From contig NC_087070.1 of the NCBI RefSeq assembly GCF_963678635.1, positions 5,988,539 through 6,052,538 on the forward strand: a DNA stretch of 64,000 nucleotides, given 5' to 3'. Positions 18,568 to 30,527 of the stretch are shown here, piece after piece. Source of the DNA: Symsagittifera roscoffensis (lineage: Eukaryota > Xenacoelomorpha > Acoela > Convolutidae). Both the position numbers and the translations under genes were made by a program. Numbering within the stretch: the first letter of the stretch is position 1; the number at the start of each line of letters is the position of its first letter. The notes below the pieces were generated by a model. It was given only the letters and a program-made list of their open reading frames with translations. It was not told the DNA's origin and made no database searches.

Positions 18568-19600
18568 TTAACGTGTATCTAAGTAATTTGGAGTATCTTG
18601 AATCTCCCTTTGCACATTATGAGGACTAGATGCTAAAGATACTCTTTGAGAAGTATCAATAGTTGTAGAAGTAGCTCCCCCTGTCGGTGATAAGGGCTGT
18701 TCAAGAGTAGGCAAAACTTCATTTGCATCAGCTGCACTTGTTTGTGCATTATTGACCCCCATTGAATCTCTGACAGCCCCCACTGGATCATTGCCCAGAA
18801 AATGCAAAACAATAGCAGGCCTTGATCCGTTATTGAGACCTGGGAATTGTTCTTCGCGAATTGTCACATTCCGAGAGCGATAAAAAAGTTTTTTTCACAA
18901 AATTATATAAAATATATGCAGGACTTGAACCGTCATAACCAGTAAAAATTGCCTTTTCGCCTTTGGGTAATAACTTGCGCTGGTGGGTTTCAATTTTTCA
19001 TATACAAAACCAACCAAACACTTTTAAACGATGAACACTGAGTTGCTTACCAAAAAATTTTCGTAGGGTGTTTTATCAACATTAATAGCAGATGTTAGTA
19101 CACGATTTTTTGTGTATACTAGAGTATCAACTGCCCTTACCGAAAAAGATTCTAGTAGTTTTGACGATAATAAAAGAGCCCGTGCATTGTCAAAAATCGT
19201 TCGCTAATAGCGCTCGGCTATACCATTTTGATGAGGAGAATAAGGACTTGTAAATTGCTGTGTAATGCTGTTAATCTTGCAAAAAAATTGAAATTTGCGT
19301 GAAATATATTCCCCACCATTATCTGACCTGAGTGTAAATCCAGTTACATTACATGGTTGGACCACCGTATTAAGAAAAGTTGTAGTTACGCTAACGAATC
19401 GCCTTTAGAGGCCATAAATTATTTTGTTGATTATCTTGCAAAATCGTCAATAAAAGATATTGCATGTTTGTTTCCATGCATTGATTCCGGAAAAGGTCCA
19501 CAATTGTCACTGTGGACTAGTTCAAATTTTTGTGTTGCCCTAACTTGAGGGTTTTTAGACATGTTAGGCGTAGATATCTTACAATTTCAACACGTAGTAT
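18568..19600 (-). pseudogene. pol: Copia integrase and integrase-RT linker
   Basis: On the minus strand the core motifs are TLRSDNGGEY near 19,315-19,345 and SPHQNGIAERY near 19,210-19,245. These hold the second Asp and the Glu of the DDE site. The downstream linker (18,568-18,867) is Ser/Pro/Thr-rich. Multiple stops are present. Confidence 0.75.
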
Positions 19601-19601
19601 A

Positions 19602-20106
19602 CTAACCGGTTGCCAATAAACTGGAAATAACCATGCCTTTTTTTGCTTGATTTGCAGTTTTCTTCATTGTTTCACAATTTGCATGTAAAAACCTTGCATA
19701 CCATTTAGCAATAGACAATGCCGACATATTCGGGTCTTCTGCACTATGTTTAAACCAAAAAGGACCATCTCTTTCAATAAAATAAGCTTTTTTGTCCCAC
19801 ACGTATATACGAATTTTAGCTGAAAATCACTATGTTTCCTTGCCTAACTAGAAGTGAAAGTGATATCAAATGAAATTTGAAGCTCGGCACATACAATGTG
19901 CGCTGGAGATTAAACGTGTACTTAGCTTTATTACGATCGTCGAATGGGAGGCAAACTTCTCCAACACCATGTACTCGCTGTTGCGTTCCGTCCCCAATTA
20001 GTAATAAACATCGCACTTCCGTCCCCTTCCAGCATAGAAAGCGTCTTTGAATTGATTTGTCTGGAATGATATGTTTCGTGCATCCCCAATATATCACAAT
20101 ATCCAT
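19602..20106 (-). pseudogene. pol: Copia protease and pre-integrase region
   Basis: The segment 19,816-20,106 contains YWGCTKHIIPDKS, a degraded form of the D-S-G-C-x-H-M protease block of copia, and LQRTLYVPSFKFHLISLSLL, the conserved strand downstream. The segment 19,602-19,802 is the pre-integrase region leading to integrase. The catalytic Asp is not preserved. Confidence 0.65.
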
Positions 20107-20169
20107 TGACCCATTTGAAGTTGCAGTTAGTGCAAAACCAGAGAAAACGCCTTGACGGTTGCTCGAATT

Positions 20170-20750
20170 TTTGCATGTTTACATGCTGCTTTGCGTATCA
20201 CCTGTCAGCAGTGGGATTGTTACGTCCACACTTTGTACAGTACAAGGTTTTCTTGTTTCGTAGTCCAGTTTCTCCATTGTATCGTCATCGGCCAGTTCTA
20301 TGAATCGCTGGAGCCGCAATGGTCGTAGAACTCGTATCTTGTTTGTTTGAGCTCCCCCGTGATCGTTCAATCAGACGCTCTTTCAATTGTAGATACGATA
20401 TCTGCCAGAACTCTATTGCAGCTATGAATGAGTCGTATTCTTGTGGCCATGCTTTAAGAACTATGGCTATTTTCAGGTTGTCGCAGATTTTTTCATCTGC
20501 AGATTGTAGTATGAACGCAATGTTGTCCACTTTGTTGAGAAATTCTATCATCGATTAACCGTTCTTCTTGAGATCCAGAAACTCTTGCCAAAGCACAATG
20601 ATTTGGCTTGTTCGAATCTTCCCAAATGTTTATTGCAAGTATTTCCATATTTCGAATCCATTCCTGTTATTCTGAGCGATGATCATCTGCAAAGTAGCAT
20701 CATTGAGGTGCATAATGATTTCCTCTGAAGAGCATCTCTGTTGGCGTCGC
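20170..20750 (-). pseudogene. gag: Copia Gag
   Basis: Contains NVDNIAFILQSADEKICDN-like sequence, then VLKAWPQEYDSFIAAIE, the pattern of the copia Gag (UBN2) family (LLxxLPxxYxxFxxAI). A degraded zinc knuckle, CTKCGRNNPTAD, follows on the minus strand near 20,215-20,255; it lacks the His and last Cys. Confidence 0.7.
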
Positions 20751-21025
20751 TAACTTTTTCAGATTCTACATTTAAGTTTTTAACTTCAAAATAAGCTAGG
20801 AATTGTTCACACCATTCAGGAAAATTTTAGGGTTTTCTCTTGAAAATGAGCAGTTTATTTTGTTCGGAATTCATCAAAATTTTGGTGCTTAGAAGCTTCA
20901 ATTGCCCATAACTTCTTATAATAGTACGTCTCGATTTTTAAAAATAAAAAGATTTTTTTATCATTTATTTTCCAGTAAAGTGGTTTACGTCAAAATCAAC
21001 AACTTTTGTTTGACCGCATTGTTTT

Positions 21026-21166
21026 TGATGTCATTTTAAAAGTTATAAGTCATAAGTCAATATTAATTCACTCCTTTCTCGAATATAGCAATTACATTTT
21101 CGTTTAGATTCTTTTGGTTCTAAACAATCATGTCTGAAAACTGATCAATCACAGACGAGTATTTCA
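21026..21166 (-). repeat. Copia LTR (5' LTR in element orientation), 141 bp
   Basis: Direct repeat of 16,802-16,941. No clear primer-binding site complementary to a tRNA end is recognised just inside it. Confidence 0.8.
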
Positions 21167-21680
21167 ACGGATAACACCACTCTTCTTCCGGTTTCTAGAA
21201 TCCGGAAGAGTCTCAGGAAGAGGCCTAAAACTCTTTTTTTAACAATTTTTAGCTTCCTGGAATGTCTTGACTTGAATTTAATTAATATCGAATTCAATTT
21301 CAGAGTATGAGAAGCTGAGGAGTTGAGGGAAAGGGTTGATCCTTCTCCGATGGAGATGATGATTTTCATCTAGTGAACAAAACAATAGTAATATAACAAA
21401 TAAGTGGTAGCCCTGTTTTTAGGAGTGACCTTGTGGTCTGGGAATACTATGACCCAGCCGTGGGCTCACAATTTTTGCATGTAACTAAGTTAAACTGAGC
21501 GTTCTCGCCGATAGCCCAAAACAGTAATGATTTTGTCGACCCGATCTTAAAAGGACCACACAAAGAACTGGCTTCGATAGAGACGATTAAAAGCATGTAG
21601 AGCTGTATTTGGACGCTAGCCATTCGGTTAACAACCTAGCTTTTATTTCCGTCGATATGTGATTCCGGGCGAATGTTACA
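21167..21680 (+). repeat. LTR-2, right part: 5' LTR of copy B
   Basis: Aligns with LTR-3 from about 58,225 to its end GTTACA (21,675-21,680). The first about 30 bases repeat the last about 30 bases of the left part (CACTCTTCTTCCGG against CACTCTTCGTCCGG). It is closer to LTR-3 than to LTR-1 throughout, as expected for the two LTRs of one insertion. Confidence 0.75.
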
Positions 21681-24035
21681 TATATGTTTTTATGGCGCTC
21701 AAAAACATGGCGCTGTTGGGTATCGTTAGCAAGTTTTGTATCCCTTTTGGTACAGAAATTATGATCTATGGGGAGCTCGACAGTGACTGCACTGAAGTGA
21801 CCCCCCCACCGAGCTGCGAACTTTCGAGTCGAACACCTTAAATCGGATATTGAACAAACCCGGAGGGGTATAAAATTACTAGTATTACCACATATACTGC
21901 CTGTGTTTATATTGCTATATCGTTTTTTAGTGAAAAACATAGTAGACAGACCAAAATTTAGGGTCAAAATAGCGATATTTTGATCCTCTTGCAAATCGCG
22001 ATTTTTGAGATATCGATAATTTTTGAAACGGAAAAAAAACTAAATTAGTGAGTTACATCGTAATAATTATTAAAACAGGTTAAAATTAGCTCGGACGTGA
22101 TTGGAACTAATTGGGTGCTGAAATCCAATTTTTCGTAATTTTTGAAAAAAAACGAAACGCTACAAAATAAGAAAAATTTTCAAAATTTTTCAGTTAAGGC
22201 AATAAAATTTGTTGTTCGGACAACGTTCACTAGTGAAGCGACAGGTTTTTAAACCCGTTTGCCAATAACACTCCGGGCCCCAGTGAAATCGAACTTAACG
22301 TGTTTGATTTAGTGGATTTCTAATCCGGAGGGGTCCCAACAGCCTTATTTTTGACAATTTTTTTCTACTGGGACGTTTTAGATCAGGTTTTTGCATTGAA
22401 CTAGAAGCGTATAGGCCTTCTGAGCTCGGATCAATAATTTTTAGGTCAATAATACAAGAATTGCGGAAAAAGATAGGTCGAGCCTATAGGATAGAAAATA
22501 TTTGGACTTTGAAGAAAAGACGTTTTGGTTAATACCTTTAAAACAACTGGACAGTTAGAACAGAAATTAGGCGAGCTTACTTAGAAAGTTTTTTTATTGA
22601 GAAAAAAAAGCATAGAAACTTTTTTTAAAATTGTTTTTAGCAATGTTACCAATTTGTGAAGGTAGACCCTTCAAGTTTTGTTAAAAATTTTTTGTCGGAA
22701 AGCCCCTATACACCTACCAAACGGTAGTAACTGTTAAATTAGGCAATTTTACGCTGTTCTCGACAGAAAAGAAGGGCTAAGTAATCCAGAAAAAGATAGT
22801 CGAGTCGAAACTAGGCTAGTCACAAGACCCTTCACAGTTAAGGAAAATCGTCGAATAAGCAGCTTAGCTTCAATTCGGAAGGTCCTAGGGCCAGAATATG
22901 CCCTTTCTAGTTAGTTCATATAGCATAATAGGCTTGGAGACCGTATCAGGAAGGGTCTTTGGTGTGATTTTCAAAAGCCCCAGAAAAGCTATTTTTGCCA
23001 ATCCGGAAGGGTCCCAATTTCGCCAATCCGGAAGGGTTCTATTTTTGCCAATCCAAAAGGGTCCTAGTTTTTTTTAAATCCGGAAGGGTTCTCATTTTTG
23101 CCAATCCGGAAGGGTCCTAACATTGCAAATCCGGAAGGGTCCCAATTTTGCCAATCCGGAAAGGTCTCAATTTCGCCAATCCGGAGGGGTCCTATTCTTA
23201 GCAATTCGGAAGGGTCCTAATTTCGCCAATTCGGAAGGGTCCTAATCTTGCCAATCCCGAAGGTTCCTATTTTTGTCAATACGGAGAGGTCCCCGAAATA
23301 TCTTTTTCAAATAAAAATATATAATGAACGCGGCGGTAGCGATCCTAAAACGTACGTAGACGAACATAGTGAAGAGTATTAGGATATTAGGAATCAGGCT
23401 GGAAAACAGTGACTGCACTAGAAACTTGCATTCAAATAAAAATTCGCAAAGACCAAAGTAAAACAAAACAGCTCTAAACACGGAGATTCGCGACTCTAAG
23501 TCTAACTTTAGTAGATATAGCTCGGACAATCCGAAGCCAGATAGGTAACACAGGACTCGGTGGGTGCAGTAGTCGCCCACTTGATAAAAATACTGCCTTC
23601 AAGTTTTGTCTGTTTAGTGCGGCACTGAACAGGGAAAGCTCTTTCTTTAGAAACCAGTACCACTTTTGAATTGCGACAGACCAAGTGCAATGCACATAGA
23701 GTTTTGGGAAAATTTTTTTTTTATTTTTCTTCGTTTTTGGTTTTAAATCCTCAAAAATTGTTCTTGACTGGGTAGTGAGTACACTATCTTTTAGTTATAT
23801 TGATATCACCAATCTGTGCTAGCTTCATATCCAATAACCAACTTTCAGTTATATACACGCGAATAAATTTGTGATAACCTATAAGGATTCTGTGATAACC
23901 TATAAGGATTCGTGGTCACTATTTAAGTGAAACTTTTGGAATTTATTGTGTTGTGTTATTATTATCAGTTGTCTTAAAATAAAAACCATAATATTTGAAT
24001 TGAGTGTATACGCGGTATGAAGTGATAAATTGAAA
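21681..24035 (+). other. Copy B leader, first copy (L1)
   Basis: This 2.35-kb untranslated stretch runs from LTR-2 to the gag ATG at 24,036. A TGGCGCT sequence occurs twice shortly after the LTR (about 21,693 and 21,709), a possible but unproven primer-binding site. It includes the motif array at 22,995-23,294. Its right part matches copy A 1-1,531. No gene is supported in it. Confidence 0.7.
22995..23294 (+). repeat. Dense leader array, about 13 units of GCCAATCCGGAAGGGTCCTA type
   Basis: A degenerate tandem array with a unit of about 24 bp. The invariant part is TCCGGAAGGGT; the spacer is T-rich (TTTTTGCC or TTTCGCC). Units vary, but the spacing and core are kept. Confidence 0.9.
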
Positions 24036-25224
24036 ATGAGTGTAGACAACTCGGAAGATAACTAAACTAAGTGATAGCTGTAGGAAAATTATAACAAAGA
24101 AACAAAGAAAATCGATGAACGACCCTTTTGTGGAAAGGATCTCACGGACCCGGACCAACAAACTGAAGAAAAGTTCAGGCGGAATTGTTAAAATCAGGAT
24201 TAAAAAGACCTACGAAGGCCAAAAGGCAAGGTTAGAAGCAGAGATCTATCCAGACCTTGCCCTGGATGAGAATCGGGCGGGACATGGAACGGAAGGAAAT
24301 AGGAACAGAAAATTGGCAAGTGTATCTACTCCAGTAGAACAGGGCCATGATTTTGCCACTTCCACCGGGACTCTAGATCGAGAGGAGATGTCGGAACTGT
24401 GCGACATCACGACACTGAAAATGTAGCAACAACAAGATCAACCACTGATAATACCATGATGCATGGGGTGGCCGAGAAAACGGCAACGTCCTCCTCGTTC
24501 TCAAGAACGAGTGAAGAACAATTTGGAAAACTTCTTCCCACTTACTATGAGAACGGATACAGTTGAGGAGGTAGAAACCCAGGAAGAGGAGAAGGAAGAT
24601 TACGATCAAGATGACTTCGAATCTCAAATAAGCCTCAACAGTTCGAACCGCGAAAATGGAGCATCCACCAACAGGGAGACTGGCGCTTCGCATTGATTTC
24701 GCGTGGTCAGGACAATAAAAAAGTCCATAGAGGGATCACAGCAGTCAAAAGAGTTTGTGACCATGACAAATTCGGAAGTGCAACCTGGAAATAATAGGTA
24801 CACAGGGCCAAGTAACCCATCAGCGGAACCGGAAGAGGATTATGAAGAAACATCGAGACAGAGAGGTAAAACTCGAGTCTCGACCAGCACTGAATTGCCT
24901 GGAACCGATAGGGTGACGCCTCCGCTAGTGACGGCATTAGTGGACAACGGGGCATCGTTCGAAGAGGCCTTGACAAGCATATTGGACGGCATAGGAGAGC
25001 AGAATGAACAGATGCCCTTAAGAATGAGTGAACTGGAGAGAACAGTTCACGTCGAGAGAGACGGCCTGCGGGAAAAGATCGACCGCAATAGGCAAGAAGT
25101 CAGCAGGAGCAAAAAACGCTCGAAAGAAAGGACTGATGAATACTTAGCCAAAAACTTGTCACGAATGACGAGGGAAGCTGAGCAAAGAGAGACACGGCTG
25201 AGAGATGATATGGAGAAATATCTG
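24036..25224 (+). pseudogene. gag: Gag N-terminal part, first broken copy (G1), copy B
   Basis: Starts at ATG 24,036 (MSVDNSEDN then a stop) where copy A has an open gag. Readable pieces lie at 24,115-24,426, 24,463-24,696 and 24,703-25,224, colinear with copy A 1,600-2,707 (for example NDPFVERISRTRTNK and the coiled coil RMSELERTVHVERDGLREK). At about 25,225 it jumps into a second copy of the leader. Confidence 0.8.
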
Positions 25225-26062
25225 GTGAAAACATGGAGACATATCGGTTTTTAGGGTCAAAGTAGCAATTTTTTGATCCCCCTACAATAGCAGTTTTTGA
25301 GATATCGATATTTTTAAATGAGTGATTACATCGTAATAGTGCTAGCATAATAAGTAGAACCGTTTAAAATTAGTTCGGACGTGATTGGAACTAATTGGGT
25401 GCTGAATTCCAACTTTTAATGGTTTTTGAAAAAACGAAACGCTACAAAGAAAGAAAAATTTTCAAATTTTTTCAGTTAAGGCAATAAAAATTGTTGTTTG
25501 GACAACGTTTGCTACTGAATTGAGAGGTTTTTAAACCCGTTTGCAATAACCTTCGGGGCCCCAGTGAAATCGAATTTAACGTGTTTGTTTTAGTGGATTC
25601 ACCAATCCGGAGGGGTCCAAAGAGCATTGTTTTTGTGACAATTTTTTCTAAACTGGGACATTTTAGATTGGGTATTTTGCATTGAATTAGGAGATAATAG
25701 GCCTTCTGAGCTCGGATCTATAAGTTTTAGGTCAAAAAGAAAAGAATTGCGGAAGAAATTAGATAACCTATAGGATAGGAAATTTTTTGACTTGGAAGAG
25801 AAGACGTTTTGGTTAATACCTTTGGATAATAGGCTTGGAGACCGTATCAGGAAGGGTCTTTGGTGTGATTTTTAAACGCCCCGGAAAGGCTATTTTTGCC
25901 AATCCGGAAGGGTCCCAATTTCGACACTCCGGAAAGATCCTATTTTTGCCAATCCGGAAGGGTTCTATTTTTTGCCAATCCGGAAGGGCGCTACTTTTAC
26001 CAATCCGGAAGGGTCCAAATTTTGCCAATTCGGAAGGGCCCAAACTTCGCCAATAAATTTTT
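25225..26062 (+). other. Copy B leader, second copy (L2)
   Basis: Repeats L1 from about 21,931 with an internal deletion. It contains a seven-unit TCCGGAAGGGT array at 25,893-26,056. No gene is seen. Confidence 0.75.
25893..26056 (+). repeat. Leader motif array, about 7 units
   Basis: Same degenerate unit as at 22,995-23,294, with spacing of 22-26 bp. Confidence 0.85.
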
Positions 26063-26089
26063 TCCATGAAAACCATAATAAATTAAGAA

Positions 26090-26735
26090 AAATTGTCGAA
26101 AAAGCAGCTTAACTTCAATCCGGAAGTGTCTAGGGTCAGATTATACTCTTCCTAGTTAGTTCATATAGCATAATAGGCTTGGAGACCGTATCAGGAAGGG
26201 ATTTTTAAACGCCCCGGAAAGACTATTTTTGCCAATCCGGAAGGGTACCAATTTCGTTAATCCGGAAGGCTCCCAGTTCGCCAATCCGGCAGGGTCCTTT
26301 TTTGCCAATCCGGAAGGGTCCTAATTTTTGCCAATCCAGAAGGGTTCTAATTTTTGCTAATCCGGAAGGGTCCTATTTTAACCAAACCGGAAGGGTCCTA
26401 TTTTTCATCAATCCGGATAGCTCCCAGAAATATCTTTTTTAAATAGATAAATACAATGAACGCGGCGGTGGGGGTGAAGAGTATTAGCATATTATGAATC
26501 AGGCTGGAGACCAGTGACTGCACTGGTAACTTGCCTTCAAATAAAAACTTGCAAAGAACAAAGTAAAACAAAACAGCTCTGAGATTCGCGACTCTAAGTC
26601 TAACTGAAAAAGTGGTGCCTTGAGGAATTTAGTAGATATAGCTCGGGCAATCCGAAGCCAGATAGGTAACACAGGACTCGGTGGGTGCAGTAGTCGCCCA
26701 CTTGATAAAAATACTGCCTTCAAGTTTTGTCTTGA
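26090..26735 (+). other. Copy B leader, third copy (L3)
   Basis: Repeats L1 from about 22,849 to 23,608. It carries an array at 26,228-26,433, then joins the middle of gag at about 26,735-26,745. No gene is seen. Confidence 0.75.
26228..26433 (+). repeat. Leader motif array, about 8 units
   Basis: Same degenerate unit as at 22,995-23,294. Confidence 0.85.
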
Positions 26736-26739
26736 ACTT

Positions 26740-29105
26740 CACGATCACGAACAAGATGACTTCGAATATCAAATAAATCTCTACAGTTCGAACCATGAAA
26801 ATGGAGCATCCATCAACAGGGAGACTGGCTCTTCGGACGGATTTGGTGTGGTCAGGACAAAAACCAAAACCATAGATGGATCACAGCAGTCAAGAGAGGT
26901 TATGACCATGTCAAATTCGGAAGTGCAACCTGAAAAGAGCAGAAACACAGGGCCAAGTAACCCATCAGCGGAACCGGAAGTGGATTATGAAGAAACATCG
27001 AGACAGAGTGGTAAAACTCGTAAAAGCACTGAACTGCCTGGAACCGATAGGGTGACGCCTCCGCTGGTGACGCCATTAGTGGACAACGGGGCATCGATCG
27101 AAGAGGTCTTGACCAGCACAGTGGACACCATAGGAGAGCAGAATGAACAGATGTCCTGATGATTGAACTGGAGAGAGCAGTCCACGTCGAGAGAGAAAGC
27201 CTGCGTGAAGAGATCGACCGCAAAAGACAAGAAGTCAGCAGGAACGAAAAACGCTTGAAGGAAAGGACTGATGAATACTTAGCCAAAAACTTGTCACAAA
27301 TGACGAGGGAAGCTGAGCAAAAAGAGAAGCACGACTGAGAGATATCAAAAGGAGAAATTACGAAGTGATCAAGAGCAGACTCTTGAGACTCTCGACACGA
27401 GGACAGACGCAATGATGGAGAGGCGCACTCAGGCTATAATGGATAAGTTGGGTGAGCTCCTAGGAGACAGCGGTGGGTTGAGGAATAGAGGAGCAAAACT
27501 GGGAGAGCCCAACAGGGATCCGAGAGTGAACTTCATCGAACAAACTAGTAGAAGAAAGACATATGGATCCACGAGAGGCAGGAGCAGTTCATCGAGCTAT
27601 GCCACAGGGGATAAGAAGCAGAGGGGCCCAAACATCAGAGAAGGTTCAACTGGCACAGACCGACCTCAGACGAACGACCAGCACGAGATGCAAATACGAC
27701 TAGGAGATCTGATTCCACAATCTGGAGTCATGCGGATCAAGGAAGAATTCAACCAAGTGACTCGAACAGGAGGGAAACTCCGGAGCCCCTATTGGCGGAC
27801 TTCGACGCTAAAGCTACAGCGTTTGAACCTATAGACAGGTCCTTGGAAATTTTCCTGACCATGCTATCCAGGACCAGTGAACGCAGTGAGAAGTCCAAAA
27901 GGGTATTTAAGAAACCAAAATGCTATAAAGACGAATCTGACGGCTGTATAGATACCTGGATAGAAGTCATGAAGCTGAATTTTGAGGAGAAAGACTTGAC
28001 AGAAAGACAAGAATGCAGCGCGCTCACCAGCAGCCTGGAAGGGACATCCCTGAATTGCGTGATGGCCGATAAGCAATACCAACGGGACACAGCTGATAAG
28101 TTCTTTGAAATCTTCTTGAATCGTTTTGGCTCAAGAGTACAACGACACCAAGCAAAGATGCGCTTCGAGAAACGGAGGAACGTGAAAACGAAGCAATAGA
28201 CAAGTTCATAGATGACTTAGAAATGCTGCGAAGGCGTAGTCAACCGGATGAGTCAAACAACAGGATGAACCTAGCAGTAGCCTCAACATTCATAGATGGC
28301 GTGAAGAACGATGAGCTCCGGACAGTAATGGCAACGCATAACAAACCGCTTTCAACTAACGAGCCTTCACCGGAGGAATTGAGAGTCAAATCCAACGAAT
28401 ATCTTCTACTAAAGCCTCCTATGAGATCAAATTATTAGAAAAACAATTAGACATTCTAACCAGGGTAACAATTGGTACAAACCGAGAAACGACAAGGACA
28501 AGCGACGCTCGGGTGCAAATTGCGGTTCAACAGACCATCATGTATCAGCATACCTAACCTACAAACAAGGTATGAAGGCGATATTCTTCAGTCTAGAAGA
28601 TGAAGATGCGTCAGAAGTCGATCATGAAGATTTCATGAGAGGAGTAATTGCAAGACTCGGTCCCAGGTTTTTTTTGCAACTTGGTTTGTCATTTTAAATC
28701 AGATTGTCCAAATTTTGGGATGCTATGAAAGACATCAAGCATCAAGGCATGATGACGCTTTGTCGGGTGTGAAAGTCAGCAAGGCACCCCTAATGAGCGA
28801 GACCCGCAGGAAAGAGAAACCGCGAGAGCTGGCTAAGAAGAAAATACAGGCGGTCACAGAAGAAATGTGTGAACCAGAACCTGGAACAGCAGCAAACGAC
28901 TTTAAGATTGGTTATAAAGCGGCGGCAAGAGATGGCCTGAATAGATTCGAACAGGAAATAGCGACAAGAAAAATAGAACAGGAAGCCAAGCTCGAACTCG
29001 AGAACGAGAGAACTCAAGAACAGCTCAACGCCTTTGAAGCATCTGAGGCGGAAGAAACAAAGGCACCGAGTAGTTTGAGCATGAAACTGAATGTAATCTC
29101 AGGGA
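26740..29105 (+). pseudogene. gag: Gag middle to C-terminus, second broken copy (G2), copy B
   Basis: Colinear with copy A 2,090-4,545. Open pieces lie at 26,740-27,159, 27,412-27,834 (Gly/Arg-rich), 27,792-28,199 (capsid N, CYKDESDGCIDTWIEVM), 28,223-28,438 (capsid C) and 28,715-29,105 (helical tail). Knuckle 1 has lost its first and last Cys and knuckle 2 is frameshifted, so RNA binding would be lost. At about 29,105 the Gag tail SMKLNVIS joins directly to RT sequence, with no protease. Confidence 0.8.
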
Positions 29106-30091
29106 AAACTTTCGGGATGGTGCCACAAGGAATTAAGATACAGTCAGTAATCTCAGAAGAAGTACGTGATCTCGTGATGTGCTACGTGGACGACGTGGTC
29201 ATAGCGACACCCACCTTGGCAGATAACATCGACAGACTCAACGAAGTCTTCCACTGCATGAAGAGAATCGGCTTGAAATGCAAACCATCGAAATGTGAGA
29301 TCCTTAGAGACTCAATCAATTAAATGGGAAGTATGGTAGACAGGCATGACGTGAGGCCGGATCCGGACGCTGAGGAGGCCGTGCTAACATGGAAGACCCT
29401 CAGAACGGACACACAGCTCATGAGTTTCCTGGGATTTGCCAATTATTATCACGAGTTCATAAAGGGATACGCAGATAAGGTGTACCCAGTGCAGCAACTG
29501 ATGCGCAACAAAGAAAAAAAATTCGAGTGGAACGAAAAAGCTCAGGCAGCTTTCGAGAAGTTATAGCGGGAATTGTGCGAAGCGCCAGTGCTAGGCATGC
29601 CGATGGAGAAAGGCATGTACGTTCTCGACACTGATGCTTCAGTAGTAGCCATCTCAGGAATACTGCATCAGGAGCAAGAATGGAATGAGAGAACAGTTCT
29701 CCGTCCCATCGCATATGGCAGTAAAGTGTTGAGTGATACTGAAATGAAATATGGTGCCCGGAAAGCAGAAGTTTTTGCGGTAGTCACATTCGTGGAGAAG
29801 CACCGCGCATACTTGGGGATCGCTACCCTTAAGTTACGCGTGGACAACATAGCGTTATCCTGGTTGAAGACGTACACGTTGGGCCAGAGCTATATTGGTC
29901 GGTGGATAGTCAGGTTAAATGGCTACCAGGTGATAACTGAGCGCAAGTTGCGTGACAAACACCAAAAGACTGACAGCCTCAGCAAGAAGACTGAATTTTA
30001 CAAAAGATTAGAAAGGAAGCAAGACAATCAGGCGGAAATTAAGGAAGGGTTCTCGTTTCTGGACAAGAAACTTATGAAGCGCTTCCCTTGA
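29106..30091 (+). pseudogene. pol: Reverse transcriptase C-half and RNase H, unit 1, copy B
   Basis: RT motif B-like sequence (MVPQGIKI) leads to the catalytic YVDD at about 29,182-29,193 (CYVDDVVIATP). The thumb and connection follow (FLGFANYYHEFIKGYADKVYP), then RNase H (YVLDTDASVVAISGILHQEQ, YGARKAEVFAVV, LRVDNIALSWL). RT copies the RNA genome and RNase H degrades it. Motif A and all upstream RT are missing. Stops at about 29,321 and 29,564, and a one-base loss at about 30,063, are shared with units 2 and 3. Confidence 0.85.
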
Positions 30092-30527
30092 CGAGATGGC
30101 TGGAACTCTTGCATCCAATTCCGGGACACCCCGAGTTACCAGTGGAGGAGGCAGCAGAAATAAAGATCTTATCTAAAGAAGACCTGGTGCCTTTGGATAT
30201 GTAGCTACGCTCAAACCTGGTCCAACAGGAATTCTTTCGTATGAACATAAACAGCCTCTCATTGCTAGATAAAACGGTGCAGGGCACACTACAAGTGATG
30301 CAGATGCTGGGTGGATTATTGGAGAGAGAAGTGACTAGAGATTACCCAGAACGGGCAGCAAACATGGCATCGCTGACAGTCAGTGATAAAGTAAGGATCA
30401 TGCCATCAAGGCGCCAACACAAGGAAAACTAAAGGGATTGTAGGATGGTAGTTCAGCAACTAGTATCTTTGATTCCTCAGAGCATTTTGATGAGGACATC
30501 AAACAAACAAAAAGAACAGGAGATCGG
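29179..30527 (+). repeat. Tandem unit U1 (1,349 bp) of the RT-RNase H segment
   Basis: First of three direct repeats, beginning just before the YVDD codons and ending GAGATCGG. The natural continuation appears only after U3. Confidence 0.9.

Larger units (their letters stand above)
16802..21166 (-). mobile_element. Degenerate copia-type LTR retrotransposon inserted in LTR-2
   Basis: A 4.37-kb element flanked by direct repeats of about 140 bp. On the minus strand the order is gag, protease, integrase, RT, RNase H, which is the copia order (integrase before RT). Every domain is broken by stops and frameshifts, and the RT segment with the YxDD motif seems deleted between about 17,830 and 17,800. 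It is a dead copy. The short LTRs and small size fit many animal copia elements. Confidence 0.85.

Noticed and set aside
22995-23294. CRISPR-like array of short repeats
   Set aside because: The repeats are degenerate with a 24-bp period and no unique spacers, and the setting is a eukaryotic LTR element leader.
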